Source: Bacillota bacterium (GTDB taxonomy: Bacteria > Eremiobacterota > SpSt-956 > JAKJGF01). From it: 14,056 nt of DNA. The number at the start of each line of letters is the position of its first letter. The first letter of the stretch is position 1. The DNA is taken from assembly GCA_029555925.1 (NCBI GenBank), contig JAKPQU010000392.1:1-14056 (forward strand), given 5' to 3'. Below, piece by piece: positions 1 through 5,630 of this stretch. Under the pieces are notes generated by a model. The model was given only the letters and a program-made list of their open reading frames with translations, searched no databases and was not told the origin of the DNA. The translations under genes and the position numbers were made by a program.

Positions 1-50
1 TGATATAAGCTGTAACTGTTATAAACGTTCCAGTTTAGATTTTTTTCGGA
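1..50. repeat. Left copy of 50-bp exact terminal direct repeat
   Basis: The first 50 bases are identical, base for base, to the last 50 bases (14007-14056), and the identity stops at the window ends. This is what a de Bruijn assembler leaves when a contig is circular or when both ends lie in copies of one genomic repeat; 50 would be k-1 for k=51, which is inference. The repeat contains a small inverted repeat, TATAAGC...TGTTATA, and ends in a T-run followed by CGGA that pairs imperfectly with TCCGGAGAAAAAA at 13945-13957. Confidence 0.95.
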
Positions 51-57
51 GGAGCAT

Positions 58-74
58 CAGGCAGGCAGACAGTA
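58..74. repeat. Right terminal inverted repeat of a MITE-like element
   Basis: CAGGCAGGCAGACA (58-71), followed by GTA, is the exact reverse complement of TGTCTGCCTGCCTG at 13927-13940. After one mismatched base, both outer ends abut TA. Read across the two window ends, the two arms enclose about 156 bp, including the 50-bp direct repeat. TA flanks and short inverted ends resemble IS630/Tc1-mariner-derived MITEs. That assignment is inference, because no transposase is present here. Confidence 0.6.
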
Positions 75-181
75 TTTACCTATTATTCAAATTATTCAGT
101 TTAATTAAAGCAATTTGGTATTAGATGAAAATTATGTAGAAGCAGTTTATCTAAATAATATAAATATCAATAATATACATA

Positions 182-210
182 TTGACATTTTTAATAATAT
201 ATGATATAAA
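182..210 (+). promoter_or_regulatory. Sigma-70-type promoter for the HTH/ATPase unit
   Basis: A perfect -35 box TTGACA (182-187) is separated by 17 bp from a -10 box TATAAA (205-210), which matches consensus at five of six positions. The expected transcription start is near 217, giving a leader of about 53 nt before the HTH gene. The same -35, spacing and -10 recur at 3165-3193, so this is probably the housekeeping promoter form of the organism. Confidence 0.7.
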
Positions 211-211
211 A

Positions 212-237
212 TGATTAAATACAATTAAATTTAATCA
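212..237. promoter_or_regulatory. Inverted repeat over the transcription start, possible operator
   Basis: TGATTAAAT (212-220) and ATTTAATCA (229-237) are perfect 9-bp inverted arms separated by 8 bp. They begin two bases after the -10 box and cover the predicted transcription start. A small HTH protein is the first gene downstream, so an autoregulatory operator is a natural guess. The region is very AT-rich and such symmetry can arise by chance. Confidence 0.35.
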
Positions 238-269
238 AATTTAAATAAAAAAGGAGGTGATGAGAAATT

Positions 270-557
270 ATGAAAGAAAAGATAGGGGAAATGTTCCGGG
301 AAGAGGGAAGAGGTCTTACGGATATTATGGACATGAGTCAGGCTGCAGATTTTTTAAATACAAGCAAGCCAACCCTTTATCGCTGGCTGAACGAGGGAAC
401 AATAACAGGCTTTAAGGCAGGAGGGCAGTGGCGTTTTTACCGTAAAGATCTGATTTCCTTTCTAAAGGGACAGAGTAAAGAACAGGAAGAATTCAGAAAA
501 GAACTGGAAAAAGCCATTGAATTTTTCAAAGAAAGAATAAAATCAAAAAGAGAATAA
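270..557 (+). CDS. Excisionase-family helix-turn-helix DNA-binding protein
   Basis: This 95-residue protein has a MerR-like/excisionase HTH (HTH_17 type) at about residues 22-66. It contains the family pattern SQAADFLNTSKPTLYRWLNEG, a short wing with GGQWRF and the closing RKDLISFL. The last 28 residues are highly charged (KEQEEFRKELEKAIEFFKERIKSK in part) and look like a single amphipathic or coiled-coil helix, a possible dimerisation or partner-contact tail. The start is ATG at 270, because the in-frame codon three before it is a stop. A near-perfect anti-16S match, AAGGAGGTGA, lies at 251-260. The gene is 26 bp upstream of a PilB/GspE-like ATPase and probably cotranscribed with it. Despite the family name, most such proteins are not phage excisionases. 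A transcriptional or DNA-localising role linked to the ATPase is inference. Confidence 0.85.
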   Translation: MKEKIGEMFREEGRGLTDIMDMSQAADFLNTSKPTLYRWLNEGTITGFKAGGQWRFYRKDLISFLKGQSKEQEEFRKELEKAIEFFKERIKSKRE

Positions 558-583
558 TATAAAAAAATGAAAGGAGCATAACA

Positions 584-1792
584 ATGAAAGAAAAATTTGA
601 TATTGAAATCGATGAAAATGATGACGTCAGGTTAAATGAACTTTTAAACCTCATCATAGAGGATGCGTGTTCCGACAGGGCAAGCGATATACACTTAAAT
701 CCTGCAAAACAGGCTTTTAAAATTCGCTACAGAGTTGACGGAGTACTGAGGGATATATCAACTCTGTCCGATATGCTCTACAACCCTCTGGTAAAGAAAA
801 TTAAAGAAAGAGCTTCATTAAACAGCGATATTCTGTCAAAACCTCAGGATGGGAAAATAAACCATGAATTAGGGAATAGATGTCTGGACTTAAGAGTTTC
901 TACTCTTCCGACCTTTTACGGAGAAAATATAGTAATTAGAATTCTTGATAAAGCAACCATAACCCTGGACATGGAAAAGCTTGGCTTTAATGAAGAAAAT
1001 TTAAAGAAATATAAAGATTTACTGAAATGTCCTTTCGGACTTATCATAATTAACGGCCCGACTGGCTGTGGAAAAACAACAACAGCATATGCAGGACTTA
1101 AAGAAATAGCAAACCCGGGGATTAATATTCTGACAATCGAGGAGCCGGTAGAATATTTGCTCGACAATGTCATTCATACACAGGTAAATGAAAAAGAAGG
1201 ACTTACCTTCCCGGGAGCACTCAGAGCATTCTTAAGGCACGATCCTGATGTAATTTATTGCGGAGAAATAAGAGATGATATGTCAGCTAAAATACTTTTA
1301 GAAACAGCTCTTACAGGACATGTGGTAATAAGTGTCCTTCATGCTCCTGATAGCGCAGAAGCAATAACCAGACTTATTGACCTGGGACTTGAGCCTTTTC
1401 TGCTTGCGTCTGCCCTGAAAGGCATAATATCTCAGAGATTGATAAGAAAAATTTGCCCTGACTGCAAAGAAGAAATTCCAGTATCTGAAGGCCTTGTTAA
1501 TATACTAAAAGAAGAAAATCTTTATAGGGAAAATATGGTTTTATATAAAGGGAAAGGTTGCAATGCATGTCGTAACACCGGTTACAAACATAGAACGGCA
1601 TTGCATGAAGTTATAGTAATAGATGATGAATTAAAAAATGAAATTTCCATTAAACCTTCCCATGCCGATCTGATAAAATTCTTCAGAAACAGGGGAGAAG
1701 CATCTATGAAACATGACGGACTTAAAAAAGCCATAGAAGGAATAACTCCGGTAGATGAAGTTTTAAGGGTGTGCTGTGATATAAAATGGTAA
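584..1792 (+). CDS. PilB/GspE-type secretion ATPase, short form
   Basis: A 402-residue member of the type II secretion/type IV pilus assembly ATPase family, whose hexamers power pilus or pseudopilus extension at the inner membrane. Visible motifs are Walker A GPTGCGKT (158-165), an Asp-box region TIEEPVEY (184-191), Walker B-like DVIYCGEIRD (222-231) and the His box TGHVVISVLH (244-253). Two CxxC pairs form the zinc site (C291/C294 and C326/C329, the latter followed by RNTGYKHR). Typical PilB/GspE proteins run to 500-570 residues because of N-terminal T2SSE_N/MshEN domains. Here the protein starts directly at the N2-like domain (ASDIHLNP). The Asp box has E where D is usual. The Shine-Dalgarno is AAAGGAG, 7 nt before ATG. 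No pilin, PilC, PilT or secretin gene is in the window, so its partners are unknown. Confidence 0.9.
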   Translation: MKEKFDIEIDENDDVRLNELLNLIIEDACSDRASDIHLNPAKQAFKIRYRVDGVLRDISTLSDMLYNPLVKKIKERASLNSDILSKPQDGKINHELGNRCLDLRVSTLPTFYGENIVIRILDKATITLDMEKLGFNEENLKKYKDLLKCPFGLIIINGPTGCGKTTTAYAGLKEIANPGINILTIEEPVEYLLDNVIHTQVNEKEGLTFPGALRAFLRHDPDVIYCGEIRDDMSAKILLETALTGHVVISVLHAPDSAEAITRLIDLGLEPFLLASALKGIISQRLIRKICPDCKEEIPVSEGLVNILKEENLYRENMVLYKGKGCNACRNTGYKHRTALHEVIVIDDELKNEISIKPSHADLIKFFRNRGEASMKHDGLKKAIEGITPVDEVLRVCCDIKW

Positions 1793-1821
1793 TCTCTACA
1801 AAAAATGCACAAAAAAAATAA

Positions 1822-1860
1822 ACTGATCCGGTAATAAATTATCTTATAGCACCGATCAGT
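1822..1860. repeat. Imperfect inverted repeat after the ATPase gene, weak terminator candidate
   Basis: ACTGATCCGGT (1822-1832) pairs with ACCGATCAGT (1851-1860) with one bulged C, leaving an 18-nt loop. It lies 30 bp after the ATPase stop codon. A run of eight A precedes it, which reads as a T-run on the minus strand. On the + strand only GTTTC follows. It could therefore terminate antisense-direction transcription better than the ATPase transcript. Confidence 0.35.
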
Positions 1861-1947
1861 ACGTTTCAAGCAAAAATATTATACACAGAAAAACCTTATT
1901 TATCAAGTTTTAAAAGAGGTAAATATAGTATTTAGCAAGGAAAAACG

Positions 1948-1993
1948 TAACTGTCATGTCATTCCCTATTTTGCGGGGATGACATGACAGTTA
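1948..1993. repeat. 19-bp stem hairpin with TGTCATTCCC/GGGATGACA core
   Basis: TAACTGTCATGTCATTCCC (1948-1966) pairs with 1975-1993 over 19 bp around an 8-nt loop TATTTTGC. The single mismatch would be a G-U wobble in RNA. It is the most GC-rich block of this intergenic region and has no T-run after it. The core resembles the GTCATTCCC...GGGAATGAC palindromes dispersed in many bacterial genomes (REP/MITE-like), so a mobile palindromic unit is the leading guess, with bidirectional termination an alternative. Confidence 0.7.
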
Positions 1994-2147
1994 ATGCTTA
2001 ACTCTTGATAAAAAAGAGTATATTATATTTTAAAATATTATTAAATATTTTTATTTATCAATTAATTATTAATTATTATTACTATTAAAGTATTATGAGG
2101 CAATAGTTTTATACAGAAAATTTGTAATGATGGGTAAAAAAAGCTTA

Positions 2148-3095
2148 TTAATCGTTTTCAGAAGAAATTCGTCTGTCCCAAAGGTACTTGACGGTACCTG
2201 CTTTCCATTTACCGCCTCTTCTGGTGGGGATATGATTGATATTGAGCTTATCCGCTATCTGCCTGAAAGAGGCTCCTTTATTTTTCTCGGAAACTATAAA
2301 AACTTCTACCTGTGAGGTATCTTTAGAAGGTATAATAAAATGTCGATCAATCAGAGGTTCATGAATACCTTCTGTATGTATTGCAGAATAATCTACAAAA
2401 CCTTTATATATGCTGTTTTCAAGGATGTATTTTACCGTACCTCCGTACCATGTTCCGTTTCTTTTTGTTTTACAATTATTTTCATTCAAATAGTCTGCTA
2501 TTTCCTTGAGGGTTTTTCCACTATGTCTCAGTTTATAAATAAGCTCGACAGTGGATGCCTCTGTATCCTCAACAGCAAGATAGCTCGGAGATTTCCCCGT
2601 ATCTCTTTTTGTTATATAGCCCAGAGGAGGAGCACCTCCTCCATAACCGCCGTCTTTCGCTTTTTTAGTTCTTCCCGATTTCATCCTTATGACAATCATG
2701 GCTTTCTCATACTGATTTATGGCACCTTTCATCTGTCTGAGAAGGATTCTGGAGGGGTCTATGCTCAATATGTCAGGCTCGTCTATTGAGAGTACAGAAG
2801 CGCCTTTTTCCTGGAAATCTCCGAGAATACTTTCCTGTACCAGAAGATTTCTTGCCAGTCTGTCCAGCCTCGTTATTATTATGGTATCTATAAGCCCTGA
2901 CGATACGTCAGCCTGAAGTTCAGCCAGAGCAGGTCTCTTATCCAGACCTCCCGAAATGCCCTGTTCTTCATAAAATCTATCCAGTTTCAGCCCGTTTTTT
3001 TTGCAATAATCCAGTATCGCTTCTTTCTGTATCTCCAGGCCTCTGCCGTATTCAACCTGATCCAGTGTGGAAACCCTTATATATCCTGCTACCAT
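2148..3095 (-). CDS. Compact serine recombinase (resolvase/invertase family)
   Basis: The protein has 315 residues if started at the ATG at 3095. A longer frame reaches an ATG at 3185, but its extra 30 residues read through the inverted repeat and have no family resemblance. The N-terminal catalytic domain (about 1-145) shows YIRVST with nucleophile S9, the QGISGGLDKRPAL region and TRLDRLAR (R76, R79, R82). A Recombinase (PF07508-type) domain follows, with APPLGY at 155-160 and a DNA-binding module at 193-225. A second copy of that module lies at 274-306 (16 of 33 residues identical by my alignment). The zinc ribbon and coiled coil of large serine integrases are absent. It probably cuts and rejoins DNA at a specific site. 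The 54-bp palindrome just upstream is a candidate binding site or operator. No Shine-Dalgarno precedes the ATG. The transcript may be leaderless from the promoter at 3102-3130. Confidence 0.88.
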   Translation of the reverse strand: MVAGYIRVSTLDQVEYGRGLEIQKEAILDYCKKNGLKLDRFYEEQGISGGLDKRPALAELQADVSSGLIDTIIITRLDRLARNLLVQESILGDFQEKGASVLSIDEPDILSIDPSRILLRQMKGAINQYEKAMIVIRMKSGRTKKAKDGGYGGGAPPLGYITKRDTGKSPSYLAVEDTEASTVELIYKLRHSGKTLKEIADYLNENNCKTKRNGTWYGGTVKYILENSIYKGFVDYSAIHTEGIHEPLIDRHFIIPSKDTSQVEVFIVSEKNKGASFRQIADKLNINHIPTRRGGKWKAGTVKYLWDRRISSEND

Positions 3096-3101
3096 AATGT
3101 G

Positions 3102-3130
3102 ATTGTAGCAGGGGAGAGGCTTTCTGTCAA
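3102..3130 (-). promoter_or_regulatory. Promoter of the serine recombinase, likely leaderless
   Basis: Read on the minus strand, TTGACA (3130-3125) is followed after exactly 17 bp by TACAAT (3107-3102), and the recombinase ATG starts 6 nt later at 3095. The expected transcription start coincides with or touches the A of this ATG, which fits the absence of a Shine-Dalgarno. The -35 box lies in the left arm of the inverted repeat at 3121-3174, so a protein binding the palindrome would block it. Confidence 0.65.
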
Positions 3131-3174
3131 GTAAATATAAAAAAAGCCTCTTTTTTATATTTACTTGACAGAAA
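3121..3174. repeat. Perfect 24-bp inverted repeat between recombinase and divergent gene
   Basis: The arms 3121-3144 and 3151-3174 are exact reverse complements (TTTCTGTCAAGTAAATAT then an A-run) with a 6-nt centre AGCCTC. Each arm holds a TTGACA -35 box at its outer end pointing outward, and the two -10 boxes lie outside the palindrome. The total length of 54 bp is close to the footprint of serine recombinase attachment sites, so an att-like or autoregulatory operator site is plausible. A hairpin that stops read-through transcription is the simpler alternative. Confidence 0.85.
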
Positions 3175-3193
3175 AAAAAGAGCATCTTATAAA
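3165..3193 (+). promoter_or_regulatory. Sigma-70-type promoter for the LmeA-like gene
   Basis: TTGACA (3165-3170), a 17-bp spacer and TATAAA (3188-3193) give a near-consensus promoter with an expected start near 3200, leaving a leader of about 90 nt. Its -35 box is in the right arm of the inverted repeat, mirror to the recombinase promoter. The leader holds an AAGGAG at 3206-3211 and a five-codon frame (3231-3248) ending in TAA. The 19-nt gap between them is too long for normal initiation, so I do not call a leader peptide. Confidence 0.65.
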
Positions 3194-3290
3194 AAATTAT
3201 AAAAAAAAGGAGTTAGAAATAAGCTGTAGAATGTACAAAAGAAGCTAAAAATTACAAAATCTGAAAATAGAATTTAATAACATTAAAAAG

Positions 3291-3995
3291 ATGGATAATT
3301 CGAAACTTTTCAATAAATTAAATATTATACTGAACAATCTTACAACTGTTTCTCTTGAAAAATATAAATTTTTTATAAACAATATAATGCCGGATAGAGA
3401 ACTCGTCAGAACGGATAATATAAAAATAGAAGTTGAAAATTTCGAAGTAAAAGATGCAATGAAGGTTGAACATGCAGAAATACTGGTGCCTGCAATTCAA
3501 TATGAATTCAAAAATCCTGCGTCTATTATAGATAAAATTAAAGAATGTCCTCCTCAGATATCTAACATGGTAGTTCATTTTTCCATGACTATTGTAAACC
3601 GGCTACTGAAACATCACAGAGAACTGTTAGAAATACCTGAAATACAGGAAGTACAAGTAAATGTAAAAAACGGAAAGATCCATGTAACAGGTAAGGGTAA
3701 AAAGGTATTAACAGTTCCTTTTTTAACTGTTATAGATATTTATTTACTTGAAGACAGAAAAAAAATTAAAATAAACGTAGAAAAAGTTCAGGTACTTAAT
3801 TTTATACCTGTACCCGGATTTGGTTTGTCTTTTGTAATGGATATTATGTCAAAAAAATTAGCCTTAAAATTCATAGAACATAAAGGAACAGCTTTTATAG
3901 TTGATACTTCAAAAATTCTTCCTGTTCCTGTAGATATGAATTTCAAAGCTATTGAAATGGACGAAATCTATAACAGAGTTACAGTTAAAATTTAG
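3291..3995 (+). CDS. LmeA/DUF2993-like putative lipid-binding protein
   Basis: This 234-residue protein has alternating beta-rich and helical segments. It includes the stretch VNVKNGKIHVTGKG followed by PFLTVIDIYLLEDRKKIKINVEKV and FIPVPGFG, a layout that recalls the LmeA/DUF2993 family of phospholipid-binding proteins. The resemblance is by eye and moderate. Unlike many LmeA relatives, it has no signal peptide or membrane anchor, so a cytosolic location is expected. The ATG at 3291 has only a weak purine run (AAAAAG) directly before it. The frame opens just after a stop at 3246-3248, so little extension is possible. It is transcribed divergently from the serine recombinase. Its stop overlaps that of the convergent BON lipoprotein gene by 4 bp, leaving no room for a terminator. 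Confidence 0.6.
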   Translation: MDNSKLFNKLNIILNNLTTVSLEKYKFFINNIMPDRELVRTDNIKIEVENFEVKDAMKVEHAEILVPAIQYEFKNPASIIDKIKECPPQISNMVVHFSMTIVNRLLKHHRELLEIPEIQEVQVNVKNGKIHVTGKGKKVLTVPFLTVIDIYLLEDRKKIKINVEKVQVLNFIPVPGFGLSFVMDIMSKKLALKFIEHKGTAFIVDTSKILPVPVDMNFKAIEMDEIYNRVTVKI

Positions 3996-4324
3996 GGAGA
4001 TACCTGTATCTGGTTGATTACTGTTTTGACATCCTTTACTGTATAAGCAAGCTTTTCTGCCCTCAGTTTCTGTTCCTCTGTTTCAACCTGTCCTTTCAGT
4101 GTAACATCATAATTAACTACTTCTACCTTTAACTTAAAGGAAGCAAGTTCCGGATCCTGACTTAAAGCTACTTCCACTGCTGTACGTCTGCCACTATCAA
4201 GTGGCTTTAAGGAAGTGGATGCAGGAGGGGTCGGAGTGGTTTCCGATGTTGTCTTCTGGCTGCAGGCTGGAATAAAAATAAATAATAGCGAAATTAAACT
4301 TATGGCTAGAATCGTTTTTTTCAT
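3992..4324 (-). CDS. BON-domain lipoprotein
   Basis: A 110-residue lipoprotein precursor. The start is the ATG at 4324 because GAGGAGGAG lies just before it; an upstream in-frame ATG at 4387 adds 21 residues before a classic signal peptide and lacks such a site. The signal sequence MKKTILAISLISLLFIFIPA ends at C21 in a lipobox-like IPAC. A Thr/Pro/Ser-rich linker (about 22-42) leads to one BON domain (about 47-110). Its typical features are the VNYDVTLKGQVETEEQK turn, then the KLAYTVKDVKTVINQIQV ending. BON domains bind membranes or ligands and occur in OsmY-like envelope proteins. Export and lipid anchoring in the envelope are expected. It lies about 150 bp downstream of the Xer gene on the same strand. 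Confidence 0.88.
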   Translation of the reverse strand: MKKTILAISLISLLFIFIPACSQKTTSETTPTPPASTSLKPLDSGRRTAVEVALSQDPELASFKLKVEVVNYDVTLKGQVETEEQKLRAEKLAYTVKDVKTVINQIQVSP

Positions 4325-4476
4325 AGCTCTCCTCCTCTTTGCAATTTTTATGTTTTTACAATACGAAATATTTATTCCCTTCGTCACATTCCACTTTTTC
4401 TATCTCGAACGATTCCTTCCAGACTTTGGGACATTTCATGAAAAAATCTGCTCTCTATCTCTATTCTATTCTCTTT

Positions 4477-5415
4477 TTACTCTTCCTTTTCCTCTTTCGC
4501 CCTCGGATGGGCATCTTTGTAAACATGTTCCAATCTTTTCTGAGATACATCCAGATATATCTGTGTAGTGGCAAGACTTGCATGGCCGAGCAGTTCTTTT
4601 ATTGTTACCAGATCTGCCCCTCCTTCCAGCATGTGGGTGGCAAAGGAATGTCTCATGGCATGAGGAGAAGACCAGGGAATAGCGGATTTTTTCACATATT
4701 TGGAAAACATATGCTGTATGGCTCTTACTGTCATGGCACCACCTTTCTGACTTATAAAGAGATTTTCTACGTCTGTATCTTTCGGTCTTACAAGCATATA
4801 CTCCTTTATTGCATCAAGTGCTATATTATTAATAAAAACAATTCTTTCTTTATTTCCTTTTCCTATAACCCTTGCAGAAGCAGTTTCAAAATTTATCTGC
4901 AACAGTTTTAGTGAAGCAAGTTCACTTATACGAAGACCGGTGGCATAAAATAATTCCATTATGGCTTTATCCCGTGTTCTTCTGAATATTTCATTTTCAG
5001 TTTCATGAGGAGATGTATCGACGCTATTTATCAGCACATCAACTTCATTCATTTCAAGAGCTTTAGGTAATCGCTTCGGAGGTTTAAGCGATTCTATTTT
5101 ATTCAGCGGAGAATTTTCTATAAATCCTTCTTTTTCCAGATAATTAAAGTAGGATTTTATGGCAGAAATTTTTCTGTTTAAACTTCTGGCATTATTTTTT
5201 CTGTCCAGTTTTAAATAAGACAAAAATTCCAGAACGGTTCTGTGATCTATTTCCGCAAGAGTTAATTCTTTTTCCAGATAAGGAGAAAGAAATTCAAAAA
5301 ATTTTTTTAAATCATGTTCATATGCTTTAATTGTCCTTGATGCCAGATTTTTTTGAACAGTCATATAAAGAAGAAAATCTTTAATATAATAACCGCGTTT
5401 TTTTTCTATATTCAT
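4477..5415 (-). CDS. xerD: Tyrosine recombinase XerC/XerD
   Basis: At 312 residues this is close to the usual 295-305 of XerC/XerD. The N-terminal SAM-like core-binding domain (about 8-95) carries NLASRTIKAYEHDLKKFFEF. The catalytic domain has every active-site residue: R162 in ATGLRISEL, K186 in IGKGNKER, H252 and R255 in HAMRHSFATH, H278 in LLGHASLATTQ and the nucleophile Y287 in IYLDVS. The family acts at dif sites to resolve chromosome dimers, and mobile relatives integrate elements. Full-length Xer architecture and non-mobile neighbours favour the housekeeping role. I cannot tell XerC from XerD by eye, and the symbol is a best guess. AAGGAG precedes the ATG by a normal distance. The C-terminal tail is acidic and lysine-rich (RAKEEKEE). 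Confidence 0.92.
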   Translation of the reverse strand: MNIEKKRGYYIKDFLLYMTVQKNLASRTIKAYEHDLKKFFEFLSPYLEKELTLAEIDHRTVLEFLSYLKLDRKNNARSLNRKISAIKSYFNYLEKEGFIENSPLNKIESLKPPKRLPKALEMNEVDVLINSVDTSPHETENEIFRRTRDKAIMELFYATGLRISELASLKLLQINFETASARVIGKGNKERIVFINNIALDAIKEYMLVRPKDTDVENLFISQKGGAMTVRAIQHMFSKYVKKSAIPWSSPHAMRHSFATHMLEGGADLVTIKELLGHASLATTQIYLDVSQKRLEHVYKDAHPRAKEEKEE

Positions 5416-5468
5416 AAATAAACTCCTTGTACCATAATAATTTTACCCTGGAGAAGACTATAATAAAA

Positions 5469-5512
5469 TACATAAAATGTCGTTAAATATTGATTTAACG
5501 ACATTTTATGTA
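5469..5512. repeat. Perfect 20-bp stem hairpin with 4-nt loop
   Basis: The left arm 5469-5488 (TACATAAAATGTCGTTAAAT) and right arm 5493-5512 are exact reverse complements around ATTG. It lies upstream of the Xer gene and about 120 bp beyond the end of the ABC transporter unit. On the minus strand the stem is followed by TTTTATTATAG. It could therefore terminate the transporter transcript, though the stem is AT-rich. It could also be a small palindromic mobile unit or an operator for the Xer gene. Confidence 0.75.
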
Positions 5513-5588
5513 AAATAAAACTAAAAAATCCTCTTCAACCATTTTAATTGCGTAAATAAAGCCTTTTATATAAAATAAAACAATGTTG

Positions 5589-5618
5589 TTAATTGTATAT
5601 ACCATCATCGGCTTGAAA
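5589..5618. repeat. Decayed duplicate of the 3' end of the adjacent gene
   Basis: These 30 bases match 5645-5684 at 29 positions once gaps of 7 and 3 bases are allowed. The source segment codes for the last dozen or so residues of the anchored small protein, around ADDGKWY. Two further matches occur nearby: TTTTATGTAAAATAAAAC at 5504-5521 against 5564-5581 (17 of 18), and ATTTTAATTGC at 5541-5551 against 5642-5652. The whole 5500-5690 block looks like a partial tandem duplication in decay. Confidence 0.65.
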
Positions 5619-5630
5619 TTTCAAAAAAGT

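Larger units (their letters stand above)
1793..2147. other. Gene-free convergent intergenic region with hairpins
   Basis: This stretch of about 355 bp lies between the stop of the + strand ATPase gene and the stop of the minus-strand recombinase gene. I see no coding frame with a ribosome-binding site. It contains the two inverted repeats listed separately, a weak stem ACTCTT/AAGAGT at 2001-2019 and a very AT-rich tail from about 2020 to 2110. Termination of both convergent transcripts is the expected job of this region. Confidence 0.6.

Noticed and set aside
3096..3185. Thirty-residue N-terminal extension of the serine recombinase to an ATG at 3185
   Set aside because: It would be encoded by the inverted repeat itself, has no ribosome-binding site and shows no family resemblance; the YIRVST motif normally begins within a few residues of the start, as it does from 3095.
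3231..3248. Five-codon leader peptide before the LmeA-like gene
   Set aside because: The only nearby AAGGAG is 19 nt away and there is no attenuator-like structure after it.
4325..4387. Upstream start for the BON lipoprotein at 4387
   Set aside because: It places 21 polar residues before a clean lipoprotein signal peptide, and the strong GAGGAGGAG site lies directly before the ATG at 4324.
4339..4911. A 190-codon open frame on the + strand
   Set aside because: It mirrors the Xer gene in the antisense direction, is cysteine- and phenylalanine-rich, and has no recognisable domain.
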